17,788 nt of DNA from Betaproteobacteria bacterium (GTDB lineage: Bacteria > Pseudomonadota > Gammaproteobacteria > Burkholderiales > SG8-39), in NCBI GenBank assembly GCA_019237595.1, contig JAFAGU010000358.1:1-17788 (forward strand), read 5' to 3'. The notes under the pieces are model-generated. The model was given only the letters and a program-made list of their open reading frames with translations. It searched no databases and was not told where the DNA came from. Each line of letters opens with the position of its first letter. Position 1 is the first letter of the stretch. The position numbers were made by a program, and so were the translations under genes. Shown here piece after piece: positions 7,810-15,061 of the stretch.

Positions 7810-9135
7810 ATGAACGTCACGATGGTGGGCACGGGCTACGTGGGCCTCGTCACGGGCGCTTGCCTGGCGGACGCGGGGAATTCAGTGTTCTGCCTCGACC
7901 TGAACCCGCACAAGATCGCCGAGCTGAACGCCGGGCGCATCCCGATCTTCGAGCCGGGCCTCGAGCCGATCGTTCGCCGCAACCGCGACGCGGGCAGGCT
8001 GCAGTTCTCGACCGATCCTGCGGCGAGCGTCGCGCACGCCGAGCTTCAGATGCTCGCCGTGGGCACGCCCCCGGGCGAGGACGGCTCCGCGGACCTGCAG
8101 CATGTGCTTGCCGCGGCGCGCACCATCGGCCGCTACATGCAGGGCCCGAAGACGATCGTGACGAAGTCCACCGTGCCCGTGGGCACGGCGGACAAGGTGC
8201 GAAGCGTAGTGCGCGAGGAGCTCGAGAAGCGAAAGGAGTCGCTGCCGTTCGCCGTAGTCTCGAACCCCGAATTCCTCAAGGAAGGCGCCGCGGTCGCCGA
8301 CTTCATGCGGCCGGACCGGGTCATCGTCGGAAGCGACGACCCGCGCGCGATCGACCTGCTGCGCCAGCTTTACGCGCCCTTCCAGCGCAACCACGAGCGC
8401 ATCATGGTGATGTCCGTGCGCTCCGCGGAGCTCACGAAGTACGCGGCCAACGCCATGCTGGCGACGCGCATCTCGTTCATGAACGAGGTCGCCAACCTCG
8501 CGGAGGCGATCGGCGCCGACATCGAGGAAGTGCGCCGCGGCATCGGCTCCGACCCGCGTATCGGCTACCACTTCCTCTATCCCGGCGTGGGCTACGGCGG
8601 CTCGTGCTTCCCCAAGGACGTGAAGGCGCTGCAGAAGAGCGCCGCCCAGGCTGGGCGCCCGCTGCGGGTCCTCGCGGCGGTGGACCAGGTGAACGAGTCG
8701 CAGAAGCGGGTGCTCGGCGACAAGATCCGCGCCCGCTTCGGCGTCAACCTGTCGGGCCGGCGCTTCGCGCTCTGGGGCCTCGCGTTCAAGCCCAATACCG
8801 ACGACATGCGCGAAGCCCCGAGCCGCACGCTGATCGACGAGCTCGTGGGAGCCGGCGCATCCGTGCGCGCCTACGACCCGGCGGCCCGCGACGAGGCAAA
8901 GCGCCTCTATGCGGACGAGAGTCGCGTCGAGATCGTCAATTCGGCGCTGGCGGCGCTCGAGGGCGCGGATGCGCTCGTGGTCGTCACCGAGTGGCAGGAG
9001 TTCCGCAGCCCCGACTTCCCCTCCATCAAGGCGCGATTGAAGACGCCGGCGATCTTCGATGGACGGAACCTCTACGAGCCCGCGACCGTGGCGGCGCATG
9101 GGTTGGAGTACTACCCGATCGGCAGAAAGGTCTAG
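7810..9135 (+). CDS. ugd: UDP-glucose 6-dehydrogenase
   Basis: A 441-residue NAD-dependent enzyme that oxidises UDP-glucose to UDP-glucuronate in two steps. The N-terminal Rossmann motif GTGYVGLV is at residues 7-14, and IFEPGLEPIV follows. EFLKEGAAVADF (Glu158), ELTKYAANAMLA (Lys210) and GYGGSCFPKD with the catalytic Cys266 are all present. GLAFKPNTDDMREAPS marks the C-terminal UDP-binding domain. UDP-glucuronate feeds capsule or exopolysaccharide, or aminoarabinose modification of lipid A; the window does not show which. The ATG at 7810 has GAGG about 8 bases upstream and begins 10 bases after lapB, so it is probably in the same transcript. UDP-mannose or UDP-GlcNAc dehydrogenases are relatives, but the motifs fit UDP-glucose dehydrogenase best. 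Confidence 0.94.
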   Translation: MNVTMVGTGYVGLVTGACLADAGNSVFCLDLNPHKIAELNAGRIPIFEPGLEPIVRRNRDAGRLQFSTDPAASVAHAELQMLAVGTPPGEDGSADLQHVLAAARTIGRYMQGPKTIVTKSTVPVGTADKVRSVVREELEKRKESLPFAVVSNPEFLKEGAAVADFMRPDRVIVGSDDPRAIDLLRQLYAPFQRNHERIMVMSVRSAELTKYAANAMLATRISFMNEVANLAEAIGADIEEVRRGIGSDPRIGYHFLYPGVGYGGSCFPKDVKALQKSAAQAGRPLRVLAAVDQVNESQKRVLGDKIRARFGVNLSGRRFALWGLAFKPNTDDMREAPSRTLIDELVGAGASVRAYDPAARDEAKRLYADESRVEIVNSALAALEGADALVVVTEWQEFRSPDFPSIKARLKTPAIFDGRNLYEPATVAAHGLEYYPIGRKV

Positions 9136-10069
9136 CCTGGTCAAGTCCATTCCCAAGACCGAAAAAGCTCGGGTCCTCGTCGTCGGCGACGTGATGCTCG
9201 ATCGCTATTGGTACGGCGATGCCTCGCGCATTTCGCCGGAGGCGCCGGTCCCCGTGCTGCTCTTCCGCGAGGAGGAGTTCCGCCTGGGCGGAGCGGCGAA
9301 CGTTGCCGCCAACTGCGCGGCGCTCGGCGCGCAGACGCGATTGCTCTCCGTTGTCGGCCGCGACGCCGCCGGCGCCACGCTCGCGAAGATGCTCAATCGC
9401 AAGCGGGTGAAGGCGGATCTGCACAGGGAGGCGCGACTGCGGACGACGGAAAAGCTGCGCGTCATCGGCAGGCGCCAGCAGCTTTTGCGCATCGATCGCG
9501 AGGTAGCGCCGTCGACCGAGCTCCTCGCCTCGCGCCTGCCCGCGTTCCGCGCGGCGCTGCGCGAGTGCGACGTGGTCCTCCTCTCGGACTATGGAAAGGG
9601 CGGGCTTGCGCACATCGCCTCGATGATTCGCGACGCGCGGCGCGCCGGGAAGGCGGTGCTCGTCGACCCGAAGGGAAACGAGTACTCGCGCTACAAGGGC
9701 GCCACGCTCCTAACGCCGAACCTCAAGGAACTCGCCGACGTCGTCGGCGAGTGGACCGGCGAGGCGGAGCTTGCCCGCAAGGCGCACGCGCTGAGAGAAA
9801 AGCTCGGACTGGAAGCCCTGCTCCTCACGAGGGGCGAGCAGGGCATGACGCTCTTCAAGAAGGCGCGCAGGACAGTCCACGTGAAGGCGGAAAAGCGCGA
9901 AGTCTCGGACGTGACCGGCGCCGGCGACACGGTGATCGCGACCCTGGCGGTCATGATTGCGGCGGGCGAAAAGCTCGAGGCGGCGGTGCGGCTCGCAAAC
10001 CGCGCCGGCGGCATCAAGGTCACCAAGTTCGGGACCGCGGAAGTCACGCGCGCGGAGCTCTTCGCGTGA
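9098..10069 (+). CDS. rfaE1: D-glycero-beta-D-manno-heptose-7-phosphate kinase (stand-alone RfaE domain I)
   Basis: A PfkB-family sugar kinase that phosphorylates heptose 7-phosphate at C1 on the way to ADP-heptose for the lipopolysaccharide core. Recognised by VVGDVMLDRYWYGDASRISP, GGAANVAAN, DYGKGG, VDPKG, LTPNLKE and the catalytic DVTGAGDT (the Asp is residue 277 from this start). It ends after the kinase domain, so the nucleotidyltransferase step needs a separate protein elsewhere. The start is uncertain: the nearest standard in-frame codon is the ATG at 9098, inside ugd and with no ribosome site. Family N-termini are shorter, and a CTG at 9137 has GAAAGG (9125-9130) 6 bases upstream and gives the expected length. 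Translation may really begin at 9137. The stop overlaps hldD as GTGA. Confidence 0.92.
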   Translation: MGWSTTRSAERSSLVKSIPKTEKARVLVVGDVMLDRYWYGDASRISPEAPVPVLLFREEEFRLGGAANVAANCAALGAQTRLLSVVGRDAAGATLAKMLNRKRVKADLHREARLRTTEKLRVIGRRQQLLRIDREVAPSTELLASRLPAFRAALRECDVVLLSDYGKGGLAHIASMIRDARRAGKAVLVDPKGNEYSRYKGATLLTPNLKELADVVGEWTGEAELARKAHALREKLGLEALLLTRGEQGMTLFKKARRTVHVKAEKREVSDVTGAGDTVIATLAVMIAAGEKLEAAVRLANRAGGIKVTKFGTAEVTRAELFA

Positions 10070-11046
10070 GCGGCTATTGCATTGTCACTGGCGCGGCCGG
10101 CTTCATCGGCTCGCGGCTCGTGCGCGGGCTGAACGCTCGCGGCGTGAGCGAGATCATCGCGGTGGACAACCTCCAGCACGCGGACAAGTTCCGCAATCTC
10201 GCGGCGTGCGAGATCGCGGATTACCTCGACCAGGCCGAGCTCCCGGGCGCGCTCGAGCGGCTCGAGGGCTCCGTCGAGGCGGTCTTCCACCAGGGCGCAT
10301 GCTCCGACACGATGGAGTCCGACGGCCGGTACATGATGGAGAACAACTACCGGTATTCGGTGCGGCTCCTCGAGTGGGCGCTCGAGGAAGAGACCCCCTT
10401 CCTCTACGCGTCGTCCGCGTCGGTCTACGGCGCCGGGCCCGTGTTCCGCGAGGAGCGGGCGGCGGAGCGGCCGCTGAACGTGTACGCCTATTCCAAGTTT
10501 CTCTTCGACCAGCACGTCCGGAAGGTTCTCGCCGATTCGCATTCCCAGGTCGCCGGCCTGCGCTACTTCAACGTCTACGGCCCCAACGAGGCCCACAAGG
10601 GGCGCATGGCCTCGGTGGCCTTCCACGCCTTCCAGCAGTTCCGCGCCGAGGGACGCGTGAAGCTCTTCGTGGGCTCCGACGGCTACGGGAACGGCGAGCA
10701 GCGCCGCGATTTCGTCCACGTGGACGACGCGGTCGCCCTGAACCTCTGGCTCCTCGAGCGCGGCAGCGTCTCCGGCATCTTCAACTGCGGGACGGGGCGC
10801 GCGCAGACCTTCAACGAAGTGGCCGCGGCGGTGATCAATACCCTGCGCGGGACGCGTCTTTCGCCGAGGCAGCTCGCGGAGGAGAATCTCATCGAGTACA
10901 TCCCCTTCCCGCCGGCCCTCGCCGGCAAGTACCAGAGCTTCACGCAGGCCGACCTCGGCCGGCTGCGCGCGGCGGGCTACGCCGGCGAGTTCAGGCCGGT
11001 GGAGGAGGGCGTCGCCTCCTACGCGAAAGAGCTTGCACGGGCATGA
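10066..11046 (+). CDS. hldD: ADP-L-glycero-D-manno-heptose 6-epimerase
   Basis: A 326-residue short-chain dehydrogenase-type epimerase that inverts C6 of ADP-D,D-heptose to give the ADP-L,D-heptose used in inner-core lipopolysaccharide. The NADP site GAAGFIGS is at residues 9-16. Ser116 (in YASSASVYG), Tyr140 and Lys144 (in VYAYSKFLFDQ) form the catalytic set and match the E. coli numbering. LRYFNVYGPNE, ASVAFH and GEQRRDFVHVDD complete the family pattern. The GTG start overlaps the rfaE1 stop by four bases and the TGA stop overlaps the cysM ATG by four bases, so both junctions suggest coupled translation. With rfaE1 it supplies two of the heptose steps; gmhA, gmhB and the adenylyltransferase are not in the window. 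Confidence 0.95.
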   Translation: MSGYCIVTGAAGFIGSRLVRGLNARGVSEIIAVDNLQHADKFRNLAACEIADYLDQAELPGALERLEGSVEAVFHQGACSDTMESDGRYMMENNYRYSVRLLEWALEEETPFLYASSASVYGAGPVFREERAAERPLNVYAYSKFLFDQHVRKVLADSHSQVAGLRYFNVYGPNEAHKGRMASVAFHAFQQFRAEGRVKLFVGSDGYGNGEQRRDFVHVDDAVALNLWLLERGSVSGIFNCGTGRAQTFNEVAAAVINTLRGTRLSPRQLAEENLIEYIPFPPALAGKYQSFTQADLGRLRAAGYAGEFRPVEEGVASYAKELARA

Positions 11047-11942
11047 ACCGCACCATCGAAGACTTCATCGGCAACACGCCCCTCGTCCGGCTCCAGCGCC
11101 TGCCCGGACCGGAGAACGCGAGGAACGGCAACGTGATCCTCGCGAAGCTCGAGGGCAACAACCCGGCAGGCTCGGTGAAGGACCGGCCGGCGATCTCCAT
11201 GATCCGGCACGCGGAAGAGCGCGGGCGCATCAAGCGCGGCGACACGCTCATCGAGGCGACTTCCGGAAATACCGGCATCGCGCTCGCAATGGCGGCGGCG
11301 ATCCGCGGCTATCGCATGGTGCTGATCATGCCCGAGCACCTCTCGGTGGAGCGTCGCCAGGCGATGCGCGCCTTCGGCGCCGAGATCGTGCTCACGCCGC
11401 AAAAGGGCGGGATGGAAGCCGCCCGCGACCTCGCCGACCGCATGGTCGCCGACGGCAAGGGCATCATGCTCGACCAGTTCGCCAATCCCGACAACCCGCT
11501 CGTGCACTACGAGACCACGGGGCCGGAGATCTGGCGCGACACGCAAGGGAAGATCACGCACTTCGTCTCAAGCATGGGCACCACCGGGACCATCATGGGG
11601 TGCTCGCGCTTCCTCAAGGAGAAGAGGGAGAAGATCGAGATCGTCGGCTGCCAGCCGGAGGAGGGCTCGCAGATTCCCGGCATCCGCAAGTGGCCGGAGG
11701 CGTACCTGCCGAAGATCTTCGAGCGCTCGCGCGTCGATCGGGTCGAGTCCGTCAGCCAGGCCGAGGCCGAGGAAATGACGCGGCGGCTCGCCCGCGAAGA
11801 AGGCATCTTCGCCGGCATCTCCTCCGGCGGCGCCATACACGTGGCGCTGCGCATCTCCAGGGCGCTGCGCAACGCCGTCATCGTGAGCATCGTGTGCGAC
11901 CGCGGCGATCGCTACCTCTCCACGGGCGTTTTCCCGGACTGA
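11043..11942 (+). CDS. cysM: Cysteine synthase B (O-acetylserine sulfhydrylase)
   Basis: A 299-residue fold-type II PLP enzyme making cysteine from O-acetylserine and sulfide, or S-sulfocysteine from thiosulfate in CysM-type enzymes. The PLP lysine is Lys46 in NNPAGSVKDRPA. The substrate loop TSGNTG is at residues 73-78 and the phosphate-binding GTTGT at 179-183. CysM is favoured over CysK by the length, the early FIGNTPLVRLQRL, and the QPEEGSQIPGIRKWP segment followed by YLPKIF. The ATG overlaps the hldD stop (ATGA), so a sulfur-assimilation gene rides on an envelope operon here, an arrangement I recall from other betaproteobacteria. No CysB-type site was recognised. Confidence 0.94.
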   Translation: MNRTIEDFIGNTPLVRLQRLPGPENARNGNVILAKLEGNNPAGSVKDRPAISMIRHAEERGRIKRGDTLIEATSGNTGIALAMAAAIRGYRMVLIMPEHLSVERRQAMRAFGAEIVLTPQKGGMEAARDLADRMVADGKGIMLDQFANPDNPLVHYETTGPEIWRDTQGKITHFVSSMGTTGTIMGCSRFLKEKREKIEIVGCQPEEGSQIPGIRKWPEAYLPKIFERSRVDRVESVSQAEAEEMTRRLAREEGIFAGISSGGAIHVALRISRALRNAVIVSIVCDRGDRYLSTGVFPD

Positions 11943-11949
11943 GCAGGAA

Positions 11950-12732
11950 GTGACGCCGGTCCTCGCCTTCGACATCGAGACGATTCCCGACTGCGCGGGG
12001 CTTCGCAAGCTCTACGAGCTCCCGGCGGACCTGCCGGATGCCGACGTGGCGGAGCTCGCCTTCCAGAAGCGCCGCGTTCAGAGCGGCGGCACGAGCGATT
12101 TCCTGCCGCCGCACCTGCACCGCGTCGTGGTGATCTCCTGCGTGCTGCGGAACGACGACGGCCTGCGCATCTTCTCCATCGGCGAGCCCGAGTCGGACGA
12201 GCCGGCGGCGATCCAGCGGTTCTTCGAGGGCATCAACAAGTACGTGCCGCAGATCGTGTCGTGGAACGGGCGAAACTTCGACTTGCCGGTGCTCGTGTCG
12301 CGCGGCCTCGTCCATTCGGTAACCGCCCAGTGCTTCTGGCAGACGGGGGCCGACGGGAAGGACCCTTTCCGGTTCAACAACTACATCAACCGGTTCCACG
12401 ACCGGCACCTCGACCTCATGGACGTGCTTTCGCTCTACGGCATGCGCGGCTCGCCGCTCGACGAGCTTTCCCGGCTCGCGGGGTTCCCGGGCAAGCTCGG
12501 GGTGGGCGGCGCCTCCGTGTGGGACAGCTATCGCCGCGGCGAGATCGCCGCGATCCGGGACTACTGCGAGGCCGACTGCGCGAACACCTACCTCCTCTAC
12601 CTGCGCTTCCAGCAGATGCGCTGCGCGATCGCGCAGGACCAATATCGCCGCGAGCTGGACCTCTTGAGGAAGTTCGTCGAAAAGCAGGACCAAGGCCACT
12701 GGCGGGAGTTCCTCGCGCGCTGGACCGCTTGA
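11950..12732 (+). CDS. PolB-type DEDDy 3'-5' exonuclease
   Basis: A 260-residue protein of the predicted 3'-5' exonuclease family related to the proofreading domain of DNA polymerase B (DNA_pol_B_exo2 type). All acidic positions expected of a DEDDy nuclease are visible: Asp8 and Glu10 in FDIETIP (Exo I), Asp111 in WNGRNFDLPVL (Exo II), and Tyr205 with Asp209 in YCEADCANTY (Exo III). It has no polymerase domain, and nothing hydrophobic suggests export, so it is presumably cytoplasmic. Its natural substrate, DNA or RNA, is not known from sequence. The GTG start follows an AGGA at very short spacing and lies 7 bases after cysM. The stop overlaps the rlmD TTG as TTGA, which hints at coupled production of a nuclease and an rRNA methyltransferase. 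Confidence 0.88.
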   Translation: MTPVLAFDIETIPDCAGLRKLYELPADLPDADVAELAFQKRRVQSGGTSDFLPPHLHRVVVISCVLRNDDGLRIFSIGEPESDEPAAIQRFFEGINKYVPQIVSWNGRNFDLPVLVSRGLVHSVTAQCFWQTGADGKDPFRFNNYINRFHDRHLDLMDVLSLYGMRGSPLDELSRLAGFPGKLGVGGASVWDSYRRGEIAAIRDYCEADCANTYLLYLRFQQMRCAIAQDQYRRELDLLRKFVEKQDQGHWREFLARWTA

Positions 12733-13997
12733 CGCTGCACATCGATTCGCTGGATGCGGAAGGCCGCGGCGTCGCGCGCAGCGCCGAAGGCAAGGTCGTC
12801 TTCGTCGAGGGCGGGCTCCCCGGCGAGGACGTGCTCTTCGAGTCCGGCAGGAAGAAAGCCCGGCACGAGCTCGCGCGCGCGGTCTCGATCCTCGAGCCTT
12901 CCGCGAGCCGCGTGCCGCCGCGCTGCCGGCACTTCGGCGTCTGCGGCGGCTGCGCGCTGCAGCACGCCGACATGCGCACGCAGATGGCGGCGAAGCAGCG
13001 CTGGCTGGAGGAAAACCTGGCGCGAATCGGCAAGGTCCGCGCCGAGGCGCTGCTGCCGATCCTGTACGGCCCGGACTGGCACTACCGCACGCGGGCGCGG
13101 CTCTCCGTGCGCCGCGTGCCGAAGAAGGGCGGCGTCCTCGTCGGGTTCCGGGAGAAGCGCTCCACGTACGTAGCCGACATGAGGATGTGCCCGGTGCTGC
13201 CCGACAAGGTCTCCAGGCTCATCGTCGAGCTGAAGGCCCTGATCGAATGCCTTTCCATCAACGACCGCATTCCCCAGGTCGAGGTCGCTTGCGGCGAGGA
13301 TTCGACGATCCTTGTTTTCCGCCATCTTCTTCCACTGACGGACGGTGACCTCGAGAAGCTGCGCAGCTTCGGGCGCGCGTTCCAGGTGCATGTCTGGCTG
13401 CAGCCGAAAGGTCCTGAATCGGCGCACGGCGAGGGCGAGCTTCACTACGAGCTGCCGGAGTTCCGCGTGCGCATCGCCTTCCGGCCGACCGAGTTCACGC
13501 AGGTGAACTCGGCGGTCAACCGCGCGCTCGTGTCGCGCGCCGTGCGCCTGCTCGATCCGCGGCCCGGCGAGCGCGTCGCGGATCTTTTCTGCGGGCTCGG
13601 CAACTTCTCGCTGCCCCTGGCGCGCTCGGGCGCGCAGGTGGTGGGCTTCGAGGGCAGCGCGAGCCTCATCGAGCGGGCTCGGCAGAACGCGCTTGCCAAC
13701 GGACTGGTGGCCCAGTTCGAGGTGCGCGACCTCTTCAAGCACGACATCAATGCGTTCGGCCCGTTCGACAAGCTCCTCGTCGATCCGCCGCGCGAGGGGG
13801 CCGTCGATCTCGTCAAGTCACTGCCGGACCCGTGGCCGGCGAGGATCGTATACGTGTCCTGCGATCCGGCGACGCTCGCCCGCGACGCCGGCATCCTCGT
13901 GCACGCCAAGGGGTTCGCGCTCCGCGCCGCCGGCGTGGTGAACATGTTCCCCCACACGGCGCACGTCGAATCCATCGCGCTCTTCGAGCGGGGCTGA
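12729..13997 (+). CDS. rlmD: 23S rRNA (uracil-1939-C5)-methyltransferase
   Basis: A 422-residue SAM-dependent RNA methyltransferase of the RumA/TrmA family. An N-terminal TRAM domain (about residues 1-55) binds RNA. Cys66, Cys72 and Cys75 (CRHFGVCGGC) with Cys154 (RMCPVL) are placed to hold a [4Fe-4S] cluster, as in E. coli RumA. The methyltransferase core shows DLFCGLGNFSLPLA (SAM site), VDPPREGA, and SCDPATLARD with the nucleophilic Cys378. The TRAM domain favours RlmD over RlmC, and the cluster cysteines over TrmA; the exact target base is inferred from family. The start taken is the TTG at 12729, overlapping the exonuclease stop by four bases; no ATG or GTG is available near the conserved N-terminus. 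The gene converges with yccA. Confidence 0.9.
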   Translation: MTLHIDSLDAEGRGVARSAEGKVVFVEGGLPGEDVLFESGRKKARHELARAVSILEPSASRVPPRCRHFGVCGGCALQHADMRTQMAAKQRWLEENLARIGKVRAEALLPILYGPDWHYRTRARLSVRRVPKKGGVLVGFREKRSTYVADMRMCPVLPDKVSRLIVELKALIECLSINDRIPQVEVACGEDSTILVFRHLLPLTDGDLEKLRSFGRAFQVHVWLQPKGPESAHGEGELHYELPEFRVRIAFRPTEFTQVNSAVNRALVSRAVRLLDPRPGERVADLFCGLGNFSLPLARSGAQVVGFEGSASLIERARQNALANGLVAQFEVRDLFKHDINAFGPFDKLLVDPPREGAVDLVKSLPDPWPARIVYVSCDPATLARDAGILVHAKGFALRAAGVVNMFPHTAHVESIALFERG

Positions 13998-14023
13998 AAC
14001 AAAAAGGGCGCCCGAAGGCGCCC
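13998..14023 (-). terminator. Intrinsic terminator of yccA
   Basis: Read on the minus strand this is GGGCGCC, the loop TTCG, GGCGCCC and then TTTTTGTTT. The 7-pair stem closed by a C(UUCG)G tetraloop and followed by a U-tract is a textbook intrinsic terminator. It lies 27 bases after the yccA stop. On the plus strand the same stem has no U-tract, so it should stop yccA transcripts better than rlmD transcripts. Confidence 0.85.
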
Positions 14024-14050
14024 CTGGATGGCGAAGCGAAGCCTTTTGCG

Positions 14051-14779
14051 CTAGTCGCGGTCCCCGCCCAGCGCCAGGAGCAGCTGGAGCAGGCTCGAGA
14101 AGATGTTGAGGAGGCTGATGTAGACGCCCGTCGTCGCGAGGATGTAGTTCGTCTCGCCGCCGCGCACGATGCGGTTCAGGTCGTACAGCAGGTAGAGCGA
14201 GAAGAGCACGATCACCAGCGTGGAGATCGTCAGCGCGAGCGCCGGGATGTGCAGGAACATGTTCGCGACGATCGCCACGAGCAGCGCGATCATGCCGACG
14301 AACAGGAACTTGCCCATGAACGAGAAGTCGCGCTTGGTGGTCGTCGCAACCGCGCCCATCGCGAAGAAGATGACCCCCGTGCCCGCGGCCGCGTAGCCTA
14401 CGAGCTGCATGCCGTTACGCATGGAGAGCGCCACGTTCAGCAGAGGCCCCAGGAGAGCGCCCATCACGAAGGTCAGCACGAAAAGCAGCGCGATGCCCAC
14501 GCCGCTGTTTCGGTTCGCCGCGATGCCGAACTGCAGGCCGATGGTCGCCGCGAGCATGATCACGAACGTGAGGATGGGGTTCGCCATCATCACGCCGGCG
14601 AGCTGGATGCCGAGCGCGGCGCCCGCGATGGTCGGCACCATCGTGGCCGCGAGCAGCAGGTAGGTGTTGCGCAGGACGCGCTGTCCCTGCGCCGCATCGA
14701 CGGCGACCTCGGCCGGCTCATAGGCGCCGGCGGAGCGGCCGAAAGCCTGTTCTTCGGTTCTGACGGGTTTGAGTTCCAT
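14051..14779 (-). CDS. yccA: Bax inhibitor-1 / YccA family membrane protein
   Basis: A 242-residue inner-membrane protein with seven hydrophobic segments spread from about residue 38 to the end. The VLRNTYLLLA opening of the first segment, LGPLLNV, RDFSFMGKFL, GGETNYILATTGVYISLLNIF and the terminal RD resemble E. coli YccA rather than the BI-1/YbhL branch. E. coli YccA is a slow substrate and modulator of the FtsH protease; the same role here is inference. The ATG has GGAGG six bases upstream, and about 35 hydrophilic residues precede the first membrane segment, as expected of the FtsH-exposed tail. This is the only protein gene on the minus strand. It converges with rlmD and diverges from the tRNA-Ser gene. 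Confidence 0.9.
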   Translation of the reverse strand: MELKPVRTEEQAFGRSAGAYEPAEVAVDAAQGQRVLRNTYLLLAATMVPTIAGAALGIQLAGVMMANPILTFVIMLAATIGLQFGIAANRNSGVGIALLFVLTFVMGALLGPLLNVALSMRNGMQLVGYAAAGTGVIFFAMGAVATTTKRDFSFMGKFLFVGMIALLVAIVANMFLHIPALALTISTLVIVLFSLYLLYDLNRIVRGGETNYILATTGVYISLLNIFSSLLQLLLALGGDRD

Positions 14780-14800
14780 TTGTATCCTCCAGAGCGGGTA

Positions 14801-14828
14801 AGACTACCAAAGCCGCGCGGGGTTTCAA
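14801..14828 (-). promoter_or_regulatory. Predicted promoter of yccA
   Basis: On the minus strand TTGAAA (14828-14823) and TAGTCT (14806-14801) are 16 bases apart, about 22 bases before the yccA start codon, so the leader would be very short and would contain the GGAGG site. The -35 match is good and the -10 moderate. It abuts the proposed tRNA promoter, sharing base 14828. Confidence 0.4.
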
Positions 14829-14857
14829 TGACCGTACAGGGGCGGCGAAGCTAAAAT
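14828..14857 (+). promoter_or_regulatory. Predicted promoter of tRNA-Ser
   Basis: ATGACC (14828-14833) and TAAAAT (14852-14857) are 18 bases apart; TAAAAT is one base from the consensus. Transcription would begin near 14864, about 22 bases before the tRNA. The stretch GGTTTTTT at 14871-14878 would lie in the trimmed 5' leader. The -10 is convincing; the -35 is partial. Confidence 0.5.
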
Positions 14858-14886
14858 GCGGGCCGGACAGGGTTTTTTCAAGCCCC

Positions 14887-14974
14887 GGAGAGTTGGCAGA
14901 GCGGTCGAATGCGGCGGTCTTGAAAACCGCTAGTCCGAAAGGGCTCGGGGGTTCGAATCCCTCACTCTCCGCCA
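14887..14974 (+). tRNA. tRNA-Ser (anticodon UGA)
   Basis: An 88-base class II tRNA with encoded CCA (14972-14974). The acceptor stem pairs GGAGAGT (14887-14893) with ACTCTCC (14964-14970), and the discriminator base is G. The anticodon stem GCGGT/ACCGC encloses the loop CTTGAAA with anticodon TGA at 14921-14923. A long variable arm (TAGTCCGAAAGGGCT region) is typical of serine tRNAs, and the T-arm shows GGTTCGAATCC. It reads UCA and related serine codons. It stands alone rather than in a tRNA cluster. I see no integrase or duplicated 3' end nearby, so there is no sign that it has served as an attachment site. Confidence 0.97.
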
Positions 14975-15002
14975 TTCGCCGCCGAGCGTTGACAATGCCT
15001 TA

Positions 15003-15023
15003 CCCGCCCCGCGGCGGGGCGGG
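15003..15023 (+). terminator. GC-only hairpin after tRNA-Ser
   Basis: CCCGCCCCG (15003-15011) and CGGGGCGGG (15015-15023) form a perfect 9-pair stem with a CGG loop, 28 bases after the tRNA. No T-tract follows on either strand, so it may end or process the tRNA transcript only weakly, or it may act in the leader of the small gene at 15062. A consensus TTGACA lies just before it (14989-14994) and TAGCAT just after (15025-15030). Confidence 0.35.
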
Positions 15024-15061
15024 CTAGCATCCTTCGCAATCTTGCGGGAGGCAAGGGCGCC

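Noticed and set aside
6432..7832. 466-residue minus-strand frame over lapB, and a similar 424-residue frame over ugd (7882-9156)
   Set aside because: Antisense shadows without recognisable motifs; both plus-strand genes have intact catalytic or metal-binding residues.
12597..13742. 381-residue minus-strand frame over rlmD, and a 340-codon plus-strand frame (13832-14854) over yccA
   Set aside because: Low-complexity Arg/Glu/His-rich translations with no motifs. The second runs through the terminator and antisense to a clear membrane protein.
14887..14974. tRNA-Ser as an integration site for a genomic island
   Set aside because: No integrase, no direct repeat of the tRNA 3' end in the window, and only ordinary chromosomal genes on both sides.
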